Of a DNA stretch of 64,000 bases, positions 1 to 9,799 are shown piece after piece (within the stretch, counting starts at the first letter, position 1; each line of letters begins with the position of its first letter). The position numbers and the translations under genes are program-made. Origin of the DNA: Bursaphelenchus xylophilus (lineage: Eukaryota; Nematoda; Chromadorea; Rhabditida; Aphelenchoididae); the NCBI GenBank assembly GCA_904066235.2, contig CAJFCV020000001.1:12953291-13017290 (forward strand). The letters are read 5' to 3'. Below the pieces are notes generated by a model. It was not told where the DNA came from and did not search any database. It saw nothing but the letters and a program-made list of their open reading frames with translations.

Positions 1-675
1 ATTTTAGCACGGCAAGTTTCAGCTTTTTTGGAATCAAATCACGCCCACACTGGGCGAAACACTCTGATATTATACTAGGCATCGGTTTTAAAAAAAGGTC
101 AATTAGTGATGACGGAGTGAATTGACAAGACATACACCATTCGAAAGGTAATGGCATGAGATTCTAGCACGGCAAGTTTCAGCTTTTTTGGAATCAAATT
201 ACGCCCACACTGGGCGAAACACTCTGATATTATACTAGGCACCGGTTTTAAAAAAAGGTCAATTAGTGATGACGGAGTGAATTGACAAGACATACACCAT
301 TCGAAAGGTAATGGCATGAGATTTTAGCACGGCAAGTTTCAGCTTTTTTGGAATCAAATTACGCCCACACTGGGCGAAACACTCTGATATTATACTAGGC
401 ACCGGTTTTAAAAAAAGGTCAATTAGTGATGACGGAGTGAATTGACAAGACATACACCATTCGAAAGGTAATGGCATGAGATTTTAGCACGGCAAGTTTC
501 AGCTTTTTTGGAATCAAATTACGCCCACACTGGGCGAAACACTCTGATATTATACTAGGCACCGGTTTTAAAAAAAGGTCAATTAGTGATGACGGAGTGA
601 ATTGACAAGACATATACCATTCGAAAGGTAACCTCATAAGATTTTAGCACGGCAAGTTTCAGCTTTTTTGGAATC
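1..675. repeat. Satellite, edge subfamily (left block)
   Basis: About four 160-bp monomers of a diverged subfamily. It differs from the main array at fixed positions: 'ggtaatggcatgag' instead of 'ggtaacctcctaag', 'aaattacg' instead of 'aaactacg', 'cgaaacactc' instead of 'cgaaaaactc', and 'taggcaccggttttaaa'. The last monomer before the gap carries 'catatacc' and 'acctcataag'. The same subfamily, in the same order, recurs only at the right border of the array (45461-45714). The array probably continues beyond the left edge of the window. Confidence 0.95.
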
Positions 676-1175
676 NNNNNNNNNNNNNNNNNNNNNNNNN
701 NNNNNNNNNNNNNNNNNNNNNNNNNNNNNNNNNNNNNNNNNNNNNNNNNNNNNNNNNNNNNNNNNNNNNNNNNNNNNNNNNNNNNNNNNNNNNNNNNNNN
801 NNNNNNNNNNNNNNNNNNNNNNNNNNNNNNNNNNNNNNNNNNNNNNNNNNNNNNNNNNNNNNNNNNNNNNNNNNNNNNNNNNNNNNNNNNNNNNNNNNNN
901 NNNNNNNNNNNNNNNNNNNNNNNNNNNNNNNNNNNNNNNNNNNNNNNNNNNNNNNNNNNNNNNNNNNNNNNNNNNNNNNNNNNNNNNNNNNNNNNNNNNN
1001 NNNNNNNNNNNNNNNNNNNNNNNNNNNNNNNNNNNNNNNNNNNNNNNNNNNNNNNNNNNNNNNNNNNNNNNNNNNNNNNNNNNNNNNNNNNNNNNNNNNN
1101 NNNNNNNNNNNNNNNNNNNNNNNNNNNNNNNNNNNNNNNNNNNNNNNNNNNNNNNNNNNNNNNNNNNNNNNNNNN
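676..1175. other. Assembly gap (500 N)
   Basis: Exactly 500 N inside the satellite, a typical placeholder length, so the real distance is unknown. The monomer subfamily changes across the gap, so the join between 1-675 and 1176 onward is not supported by sequence. Confidence 0.99.
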
Positions 1176-4100
1176 CGAAAGGTAACCTCCTAGGATTTTA
1201 TCATGGCAAGTCTCAGCTTTTTTGGAATCAAACTACGCCCACACTGGGCGAAAAACTCTGATATTATACTAGACATCAGTTTGAAAAAAAGTGAATTAGT
1301 GATGACGGAGTGAATTGACAAGACATACACCATTCGAAAGGTAACCTCCTAAGATTTTATCATGGCAAGTCTCAGCTTTTTTGGAATCAAACCACGCCCA
1401 CACTGGGCGAAAAACTCTGATATTATACTTGACACCGGTTTTGAAAAAAGGTGAATTAGTGATGACGGAGTGAATTGACAAGACATACACCATTCGAAAG
1501 GTAACCTCCTAAGATTTTATCATGGCAAGTCTCAGCTTTTTTGGAATCAAACTACGCCCACACTGGGCGAAAAACTCTGATATTATACTAGACATCAGTT
1601 TGAAAAAAAAGTGAATTAGTGATGACGGAGTGAATTGACAAGACATACACCATTCGAAAGGTAACCTCCTAAGATTTTATCATGGCAAGTCTCAGCTTTT
1701 TTGGAATCAAACCACGCCCACACTGGGCGAAAAACTCTGATATTATACTTGACACCGGTTTTGAAAAAAGGTGAATTAGTGATGACGGAGTGAATTGACA
1801 AGACATACACCATTCGAAAGGTAACCTCCTAAGATTTTATCATGGCAAGTCTCAGCTTTTTTGGAATCAAACTACGCCCACACTGGGCGAAAAACTCTGA
1901 TATTATACTAGACATCAGTTTGAAAAAAAGTGAATTAGTGATGACGGAGTGAATTGACAAGACATACACCATTCGAAAGGTAACCTCCTAGGATTTTATC
2001 ATGGCAAGTCTCAGCTTTTTTGGAATCAAACTACGCCCACACTGGGCGAAAAACTCTGATATTATACTAGACATCAGTTTGAAAAAAAAGTGAATTAGTG
2101 ATGACGGAGTGAATTGACAAGACATACACCATTCGAAAGGTAACCTCCTAAGATTTTATCATGGCAAGTCTCAGCTTTTTTGGAATCAAACCACGCCCAC
2201 ACTGGGCGAAAAACTCTGATATTATACTTGACACCGGTTTTGAAAAAAGGTGAATTAGTGATGACGGAGTGAATTGACAAGACATACACCATTCGAAAGG
2301 TAACCTCCTAAGATTTTATCATGGCAAGTCTCAGCTTTTTTGGAATCAAACTACGCCCACACTGGGCGAAAAACTCTGATATTATACTAGACATCAGTTT
2401 GAAAAAAAAGTGAATTAGTGATGACGGAGTGAATTGACAAGACATACACCATTCGAAAGGTAACCTCCTAAGATTTTATCATGGCAAGTCTCAGCTTTTT
2501 TGGAATCAAACCACGCCCACACTGGGCGAAAAACTCTGATATTATACTTGACACCGGTTTTGAAAAAAGGTGAATTAGTGATGACGGAGTGAATTGACAA
2601 GACATACACCATTCGAAAGGTAACCTCCTAAGATTTTATCATGGCAAGTCTCAGCTTTTTTGGAATCAAACCACGCCCACACTGGGCGAAAAACTCTGAT
2701 ATTATACTTGACACCGGTTTTGAAAAAAGGTGAATTAGTGATGACGGAGTGAATTGACAAGACATACACCATTCGAAAGGTAACCTCCTAGGATTTTATC
2801 ATGGCAAGTCTCAGCTTTTTTGGAATCAAACTACGCCCACACTGGGCGAAAAACTCTGATATTATACTAGACATCAGTTTGAAAAAAAGTGAATTAGTGA
2901 TGACGGAGTGAATTGACAAGACATACACCATTCGAAAGGTAACCTCCTAAGATTTTATCATGGCAAGTCTCAGCTTTTTTGGAATCAAACTACGCCCACA
3001 CTGGGCGAAAAACTCTGATATTATACTAGACATCAGTTTGAAAAAAAGTGAATTAGTGATGACGGAGTGAATTGACAAGACATACACCATTCGAAAGGTA
3101 ACCTCCTAAGATTTTATCATGGCAAGTCTCAGCTTTTTTGGAATCAAACCACGCCCACACTGGGCGAAAAACTCTGATATTATACTTGACACCGGTTTTG
3201 AAAAAAGGTGAATTAGTGATGACGGAGTGAATTGACAAGACATACACCATTCGAAAGGTAACCTCCTAAGATTTTATCATGGCAAGTCTCAGCTTTTTTG
3301 GAATCAAACTACGCCCACACTGGGCGAAAAACTCTGATATTATACTAGACATCAGTTTGAAAAAAAAGTGAATTAGTGATGACGGAGTGAATTGACAAGA
3401 CATACACCATTCGAAAGGTAACCTCCTAAGATTTTATCATGGCAAGTCTCAGCTTTTTTGGAATCAAACCACGCCCACACTGGGCGAAAAACTCTGATAT
3501 TATACTTGACACCGGTTTTGAAAAAAGGTGAATTAGTGATGACGGAGTGAATTGACAAGACATACACCATTCGAAAGGTAACCTCCTAGGATTTTATCAT
3601 GGCAAGTCTCAGCTTTTTTGGAATCAAACTACGCCCACACTGGGCGAAAAACTCTGATATTATACTTGACACCAGTTTGAAAAAAGGTGAATTAGTGATG
3701 ACGGAGTGAATTGACAAGACATACACCATTCGAAAGGTAACCTCCTAAGATTTTATCATGGCAAGTCTCAGCTTTTTTGGAATCAAACCACGCCCACACT
3801 GGGCGAAAAACTCTGATATTATACTTGACACCGGTTTTGAAAAAAGGTGAATTAGTGATGACGGAGTGAATTGACAAGACATACACCATTCGAAAGGTAA
3901 CCTCCTAGGATTTTATCATGGCAAGTCTCAGCTTTTTTGGAATCAAACTACGCCCACACTGGGCGAAAAACTCTGATATTATACTAGACATCAGTTTGAA
4001 AAAAAAGTGAATTAGTGATGACGGAGTGAATTGACAAGACATACACCATTCGAAAGGTAACCTCCTAAGATTTTATCATGGCAAGTCTCAGCTTTTTTGG

Positions 4101-4791
4101 AATCAAACTACGCCCACACTGGGCGAAAAACTCTGATATTATACTAGACATCAGTTTGAAAAAAAGTGAATTAGTGATGACGGAGTGAATTGACAAGACA
4201 TACACCATTCGAAAGGTAACCTCCTAAGATTTTATCATGGCAAGTCTCAGCTTTTTTGGAATCAAACCACGCCCACACTGGGCGAAAAACTCTGATATTA
4301 TACTTGACACCGGTTTTGAAAAAAGGTGAATTAGTGATGACGGAGTGAATTGACAAGACATACACCATTCGAAAGGTAACCTCCTAGGATTTTATCATGG
4401 CAAGTCTCAGCTTTTTTGGAATCAAACTACGCCCACACTGGGCGAAAAACTCTGATATTATACTAGACATCAGTTTGAAAAAAAAGTGAATTAGTGATGA
4501 CGGAGTGAATTGACAAGACATACACCATTCGAAAGGTAACCTCCTAAGATTTTATCATGGCAAGTCTCAGCTTTTTTGGAATCAAACCACGCCCACACTG
4601 GGCGAAAAACTCTGATATTATACTTGACACCGGTTTTGAAAAAAGGTGAATTAGTGATGACGGAGTGAATTGACAAGACATACACCATTCGAAAGGTAAC
4701 CTCCTAAGATTTTATCATGGCAAGTCTCAGCTTTTTTGGAATCAAACTACGCCCACACTGGGCGAAAAACTCTGATATTATACTAGACATC
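1176..4791. repeat. Satellite array, mixed A/B zone
   Basis: About 22.6 tandem monomers of 159-160 bp. Two main types occur. Type A has 'aaactacg' and 'tagacatcagtttg' with a longer A run. Type B has 'aaccacg' and 'ttgacaccggttttg'. They alternate irregularly (A B A B A A B A B B ...). A minority of A monomers begin 'ctcctagg' instead of 'ctcctaag'. Every monomer carries the dyad 'cgcccacactgggcg'. The array is cut at 4791 by the retrotransposon. Confidence 0.97.
4788..4791. repeat. Target-site duplication of the retrotransposon
   Basis: 'catc' precedes the 5' LTR and recurs at 8684-8687 directly after the 3' LTR. Uninterrupted monomers read 'gacatcagtttg' at this point. Confidence 0.9.
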
Positions 4792-5168
4792 TGTGAGGCC
4801 CCAGCCGACTCAGCAACATTCGGAGCCAACCTGCGCCCAGCCACGGAGACATTTGGAAACCTTGGCATTCCGCCACTATGGGAAAAAGGAGGATTTTGGG
4901 GAACGTTGGACGGTGAAGAGGATAGAACGGTTGGAACGGAGGAATCTGAGCGTGCGGTTGGCCGTCAGAGCTCCGTTGGACGAAGACACTACCTTTTGAT
5001 ACTGGCTTGTTTGGGTTTTGATTGTGATTGGGAATTGCGTGGATAAATAGTATTGGCATTTATTCGTGTGGGTTATTTGTGTGGAATATATTGGGAGTTT
5101 GTCCCGTGATTATCTAGGGGAATTGCCTGTGGAATCGTTTGGAGGAGCAGAGCATTTATTTTCCCATT
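4792..5168 (+). repeat. 5' LTR
   Basis: 377 bp, starting TGTGAGGCCCC and ending CCCATT directly before the primer-binding site. Read against 8307-8683 it shows no difference by eye. A TATA-like 'ataaata' lies near 5043. LTRs of this kind supply the promoter and the RNA 3' end. The open frames across it are by-products and no LTR protein is claimed. Confidence 0.93.
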
Positions 5169-5186
5169 TGGCGACCACGAACGGCG
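5169..5186 (+). promoter_or_regulatory. Primer-binding site (tRNA primer)
   Basis: It starts TGGCGACCACGAACGG, immediately after the LTR end. A TGG start complements the CCA tail of a tRNA, as expected for the minus-strand primer site. The rest would pair with an acceptor ending ...CGTGGTCG-CCA. Arginine tRNA is my best guess, from memory of tRNA ends; I could not check it against a tRNA set. Confidence 0.8.
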
Positions 5187-5220
5187 GCCACTCGACGTTC
5201 GTAGATCGATCGCGTTGTGT

Positions 5221-5517
5221 TTCGGCGGAACAAGAAATAATTCCGACGAACTCAGATATTGACCAAAAGAAATCACGGTCTTATCTGATTCAGCCTCACC
5301 GTAAGAAATCAGAGTGAGGTTGAAACCGAATTCACACTGCAAGAAATTGTGTGGAGTCGGACCTGACGAGCCCAAAGAAAGGTAAACTCGGAAGGAAAAA
5401 CTGTTTTGATCCTAAGAAATCCGTGGTCAAAACAGCTGCAGATCTGTGAGAAGGAAAAGATCTTGCGTGGTAAAAGATTATTCAGCCACTTTTGAACATT
5501 TTCCGCCAAGAAATCCC
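5221..5517 (+). other. Array of stem-loops with an AAGAAAT loop in the leader
   Basis: Between the primer-binding site and gag, the motif AAGAAAT occurs at 5232, 5267, 5303, 5341, 5414 and 5508, with a variant AAAGAAA at 5374. The first six sit 34-39 nt apart. Most are in the loop of a local hairpin. Examples: 5221-5230 pairs with 5241-5250 (9 of 10); 5261-5264 with 5277-5280; 5291-5299 with 5314-5322; 5326-5337 with 5349-5360 (11 of 12, including one G-U); 5401-5411 with 5425-5435 (11 pairs); 5500-5505 with 5517-5522. The 5374 hairpin is weak. The stems are unrelated in sequence while the loop is constant. In retroelements this stretch normally carries packaging or dimerisation signals, so that role is inferred. 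Confidence 0.7.
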
Positions 5518-5522
5518 GGAAA

Positions 5523-5992
5523 TTTTGCCTTCGGTCTAGTACAATATAGTACTTGGTATCATACACGAGCCAATCAAGTTCTTTTGGCATTCGTGAGCTG
5601 TGTTATCGATTAGAGAAATCGTTCGAGCAAGAAAAGTCGCGTTCTTTTGCGTAACCTTTGAGTAAATTTGAGTTGGATATTATTTTAGGTATCCAAACGG
5701 ATTTGGGTGCCATTTGGTTTTGAAGTTGAATTGATTTGTGATTCTTATATTTATTGGAAGGGTTTATCGTGCCACACGTGAAGGGTTGTGAATTTTCCGC
5801 GAAATTGGTGAATTTTTTCGAGAATTTTGACTCGATATTATACTTGATATTTCAGGCAAAAACTCGGTCCGAAGTCGCCCATAAGGCTCCAGGAGAAGCA
5901 CAAAGACCTCGAGAAGGACAAGAGCAGTTCCCTGACAAACCAACTGACAACATTCGGTAAGATTTTGACTATTAGTGTTGAATATTTAGAAA
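5523..5992 (+). other. Rest of the untranslated leader
   Basis: No convincing coding frame. A further short stem 'cgatt...aatcg' with an AGAGA loop lies near 5608-5622. A 14-nt stretch (5834-5847, 'gatattatacttga') is identical to part of the satellite monomer. A splice-acceptor-like 'atatttcag' at about 5846-5854 is possible but unproved. Confidence 0.6.
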
Positions 5993-6949
5993 ATGGATGG
6001 TGGGGACTTAAAAGCTGGGGAAAATGTAGAGAGGAAGCTGGAAGATTTCATCGGAGAATCTAGGGCACGCGCGGAAGCGGCCGAACAACGGCAGGCAGCG
6101 GTCGAAAAGAATTTAGATCGACTAATTGAGCTGTTAAATAAAACTGCGACCTTGCAAGCAGCAGCAGCGCCTCCAAGCCCGCAGCAGGCACCAGAGAGTT
6201 CTGAGACGAGTAGACAAAGGATTGACTTTGCGGAGCTTATGTTCCTGGATATGCGCCTTCCAAGTTTAAGTGGTCGAGAAAAGTCGAGTGACATAGCGAG
6301 ATTTTTCTATAAGTTCAAGGCGGGAACAAAAAACATGTCCTCATCCGAGAAAACAGATCTTCTCGAGGCAAAGTTAAATGATCAGGCTGCGAGAATCTTC
6401 GAGCATTGTAAACTGTCATCAAGTAGCGGGAATTTTGATGAGGTCTTTGAAAGTTTCGAGAAGGAGGTGAAAGCTCGAACATCTGACAACAAAGATTGGG
6501 CGTCTATCTTTTTAAAACCCTTCTACAGGCGATACGACATGTCAATGCGCGAATATGCAGACAAAATTACGGACATGACTATCAATGCGTTTGCGGGAGC
6601 CCCAAAGGAGATCATGGAAAAACAAATGTTATCTAAATTTATGATCGGTCTCAATCATAGGGAAGCGGGTAATGCCTTAGCGGCGGAAAAACACAAAAAT
6701 TTGCCATTTGAAGAAATGGTCCAGATCGCCGTCAATGTGTATCAGTTTAATAAAGACAATGAACACCTAGTTCGCCCGCAACAGTCAATTGAAGCTGACA
6801 GCAACTTCAGCAACCCTAACCCAGCGCTGCAAGACTTTCCGAGGAACTCGTTAACCACAGGCAACCGACAATATCCTGAGATTCCGGGCGATAATAGAAA
6901 TTCAAGGGGTGATCAAAATCAGGATTTTCAGAGCCCCGGCCTGCACTAA
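5993..6949 (+). CDS. gag: Gag-like capsid protein (N-terminal part)
   Basis: A 318-residue frame starting at the first good ATG after the leader (context aaaATGg). Residues about 5-50 are charged and likely coiled (EDFIGESRARAEAAEQRQ). An Ala/Pro/Gln linker follows, and then a helical domain from about 78 to 265 with the spacing of a retrotransposon Gag: 'IARFFYKFKAG', 'FLKPFYRRYDMSM' and 'FMIGLNHREAGNALA'. The zinc knuckle expected at the C-terminus is absent from this frame but lies just downstream in the -1 frame, overlapping over 6911-6949. Gag proteins form the cytoplasmic particle that packages the element RNA. The frame is uninterrupted, as expected for a young copy. The family call rests on pattern and position, not a database search. 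Confidence 0.85.
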   Translation: MDGGDLKAGENVERKLEDFIGESRARAEAAEQRQAAVEKNLDRLIELLNKTATLQAAAAPPSPQQAPESSETSRQRIDFAELMFLDMRLPSLSGREKSSDIARFFYKFKAGTKNMSSSEKTDLLEAKLNDQAARIFEHCKLSSSSGNFDEVFESFEKEVKARTSDNKDWASIFLKPFYRRYDMSMREYADKITDMTINAFAGAPKEIMEKQMLSKFMIGLNHREAGNALAAEKHKNLPFEEMVQIAVNVYQFNKDNEHLVRPQQSIEADSNFSNPNPALQDFPRNSLTTGNRQYPEIPGDNRNSRGDQNQDFQSPGLH

Positions 6950-8058
6950 ATTCGCGCAAGCCAGAGCCGGGTAAATACAACAACAGTATTCAAGCGCGAC
7001 CGCAGTGTTACTATTGTCATAGGGGAACTCACATAGGAAAAGACTGTTATAAAAGACGAGATTACCTCGAGAAACAGAGAAAGAAATCATCATGCACACA
7101 CCCAAATAACAAGGCGAATAAAAGGTTCCCAACCTTATCTCGAATCATTTCAGCAGGTCCATGGAATCCAAGATCGAATGCAAGTCCTGAAATCAAGGAA
7201 ATCGAGAGCCTCATGATAAACAAGGTTGAGAACCGTGAAGACACCCAGCGAAAAGCACGTCAGGAAACTTTCAGAACATACTCAGATCCCGAGAAAACGG
7301 ACGAAAACGTCAGTGGAATTGAATTTGGAGATCTTGAAACGTTATTTGCTGAGCCAGAGATTTCAGGTCGGCCTACAAAAGTTCACCTACAGACGGACTA
7401 CACCTTGGAACTGTCAAAATCTGTATTCATGAGTTGGAGTCACGAGCAGGAAAGGAAATATTTGGATTTTGAAGAGATATTGGATAACTCCGTCTATAGA
7501 AAATGGTTCAATACTCAAGTCCCTGAAGAACGGTGTTCAAAAATTGGTGTTAGCCTTCGAAGAGCGAATAATTTTGGGATTTCTGACAAAATAAGTGAGT
7601 CATTTCCCCTGGAATTAGTGCCAAAAATCGACAGTGTCATTCAGATCTCTGATATTTGTCAAAACGATTGTGGGTTTCAGAAGTCATTCCTTCCCGTCAA
7701 AGGTTGTAAATTCAAGTTTTTGGAACAAAATCATAGTTTGAGTGGGGGATTCGATAAGAAGAGCTCGATAGAGTGGTTTTGTTACTCGAGAATTGAGGGG
7801 AAAGGCACAAAATTCAAATCTTTCGAAGTTATGTGGACGTATATGGCAAAGTGTATTGTCAATTGCTATTCAACCGTGGGAATACCGTATTTTATTGCTA
7901 TTTGTTGTCTTATTTCGAAGGTATTTCTGTTTTTGATTAACAAATTTTCTGTTTATTTATTATGTTCCGGTAAAAAGTCAAATCTGATGACATTTTGGCC
8001 CTGTTTCAGGAATGCGCAAAAGCTTTCTGAAAACGCCGGGACGTCGTTTGGTTATTGA
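6911..8058 (+). CDS. Zinc-knuckle frame fused to a membrane-segment ORF
   Basis: An open frame of 382 codons in the -1 phase relative to gag, with no obvious start of its own. Codons 32-45 (7003-7047) encode CYYCHRGTHIGKDC, a perfect CX2CX4HX4C retroviral zinc knuckle, followed by a basic stretch. The frame then runs on with no protease or reverse transcriptase motif into an unrecognised region with paired cysteines. It ends with a strongly hydrophobic stretch (7878-7965, about 28 residues) and a short basic tail before the stop. Expression would need a -1 frameshift in the 39-nt overlap, where a TTTT run occurs at 6925-6928, or the copy may carry a simple indel. The position next to the 3' LTR and the membrane segment recall an env-like gene joined in frame after loss of pol, but I see no diagnostic envelope motif. 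Confidence 0.65.
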
Positions 8059-8294
8059 GGGGGGAGCCAGGGGTATTTAGGGACTTCATTTGACTTTTTA
8101 ATATTACTTATTTTCAGATTTTTGCCGTGTTCTTTATTTTTTGTTCCTTTGTGCCAATCCAATCCTGCCAATCCGATCCCGCCAGTCCAAGCCCGCCAAC
8201 CCGAACCCAACGATGCCTCATCCCGACTACCAACCCCATTCTGAACCCCCGTGCCACTGGAATCGATGATATGACGTCGGGACGCCGTCACATT
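8059..8294 (+). other. 3' internal untranslated region
   Basis: 236 bp between the last frame and the polypurine tract. It contains a short degenerate tandem of 'ccaatcc / gccaatccgatcc / gccagtcc' around 8153-8210. No coding evidence. Confidence 0.6.
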
Positions 8295-8304
8295 AAGGGA
8301 GGGG
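8295..8304 (+). promoter_or_regulatory. Polypurine tract (plus-strand primer)
   Basis: 'aagggagggg' lies 2 nt before the 3' LTR start at 8307. A purine run here is the standard RNase-H-resistant primer for plus-strand DNA in LTR elements. Confidence 0.85.
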
Positions 8305-8306
8305 CG

Positions 8307-8683
8307 TGTGAGGCCCCAGCCGACTCAGCAACATTCGGAGCCAACCTGCGCCCAGCCACGGAGACATTTGGAAACCTTGGCATTCCGCCACTATGGGAAA
8401 AAGGAGGATTTTGGGGAACGTTGGACGGTGAAGAGGATAGAACGGTTGGAACGGAGGAATCTGAGCGTGCGGTTGGCCGTCAGAGCTCCGTTGGACGAAG
8501 ACACTACCTTTTGATACTGGCTTGTTTGGGTTTTGATTGTGATTGGGAATTGCGTGGATAAATAGTATTGGCATTTATTCGTGTGGGTTATTTGTGTGGA
8601 ATATATTGGGAGTTTGTCCCGTGATTATCTAGGGGAATTGCCTGTGGAATCGTTTGGAGGAGCAGAGCATTTATTTTCCCATT
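8307..8683 (+). repeat. 3' LTR
   Basis: 377 bp, starting TGTGAGGCCCC and ending CCCATT, then 'catc' and the satellite. It matches the 5' LTR at a constant offset of 3515 with no difference seen. Confidence 0.93.
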
Positions 8684-9799
8684 CATCAGTTTGAAAAAAA
8701 AGTGAATTAGAAATGACGGAGTGAATTGACAAGACATACACCATTCGAAAGGTAACCTCCTAGGATTTTATCATGGCAAGTCTCAGCTTTTTTGGAATCA
8801 AACCACGCCCACACTGGGCGAAAAACTCTGATATTATACTAGACATCAGTTTTGAAAAAAAGGTGAATTAGTGATGACGGAGTGAATTGACAAGACATAC
8901 ACCATTCGAAAGGTAACCTCCTAAGATTTTATCATGGCAAGTCTCAGCTTTTTTGGAATCAAACTACGCCCACACTGGGCGAAAAACTCTGATATTATAC
9001 TAGACATCAGTTTGAAAAAAAGTGAATTAGTGATGACGGAGTGAATTGACAAGACATACACCATTCGAAAGGTAACCTCCTAAGATTTTATCATGGCAAG
9101 TCTCAGCTTTTTTGGAATCAAACCACGCCCACACTGGGCGAAAAACTCTGATATTATACTTGACACCGGTTTTGAAAAAAGGTGAATTAGTGATGACGGA
9201 GTGAATTGACAAGACATACACCATTCGAAAGGTAACCTCCTAAGATTTTATCATGGCAAGTCTCAGCTTTTTTGGAATCAAACTACGCCCACACTGGGCG
9301 AAAAACTCTGATATTATACTAGACACCAGTTTTGAAAAAAGGTGAATTAGTGATGACGGAGTGAATTGACAAGACATACACCATTCGAAAGGTAACCTCC
9401 TAGGATTTTATCATGGCAAGTCTCAGCTTTTTTGGAATCAAACTACGCCCACACTGGGCGAAAAACTCTGATATTATACTAGACATCAGTTTGAAAAAAA
9501 GTGAATTAGTGATGACGGAGTGAATTGACAAGACATACACCATTCGAAAGGTAACCTCCTAAGATTTTATCATGGCAAGTCTCAGCTTTTTTGGAATCAA
9601 ACCACGCCCACACTGGGCGAAAAACTCTGATATTATACTAGACATCAGTTTTGAAAAAAGGTGAATTAGTGATGACGGAGTGAATTGACAAGACATACAC
9701 CATTCGAAAGGTAACCTCCTAAGATTTTATCATGGCAAGTCTCAGCTTTTTTGGAATCAAACTACGCCCACACTGGGCGAAAAACTCTGATATTATACT

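Larger units (their letters stand above)
4792..8683 (+). mobile_element. LTR retrotransposon, Ty3/gypsy-like, internally deleted
   Basis: A 3892-bp element inserted in a type-A monomer. It has two 377-bp LTRs (4792-5168 and 8307-8683), a primer-binding site directly after the 5' LTR, a polypurine tract just before the 3' LTR, and a 4-bp target duplication 'catc' (4788-4791 and 8684-8687). Removing the element and one duplication restores a normal monomer, so nothing was lost at the target. Inside are a gag-like frame and a second frame that holds the zinc knuckle. No protease, reverse transcriptase, RNase H or integrase region is present, and no DTG/DSG protease motif was seen. It is therefore non-autonomous. 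The Gag type, 4-bp duplication and single CCHC knuckle suit Ty3/gypsy; BEL/Pao is less likely. Confidence 0.93.

Noticed and set aside
668..1261. 197-codon plus-strand frame
   Set aside because: Almost entirely N; it spans the assembly gap.
4717..5059. Frames across the 5' LTR (repeated at 8127-8574)
   Set aside because: They start or end in satellite or unrelated sequence and are identical only because the LTRs are identical. LTR function explains the conservation.
7878..8058. Definite envelope glycoprotein call for the hydrophobic region
   Set aside because: Only a membrane-like segment and position support it; no signal peptide, cleavage site or fusion motif could be recognised.
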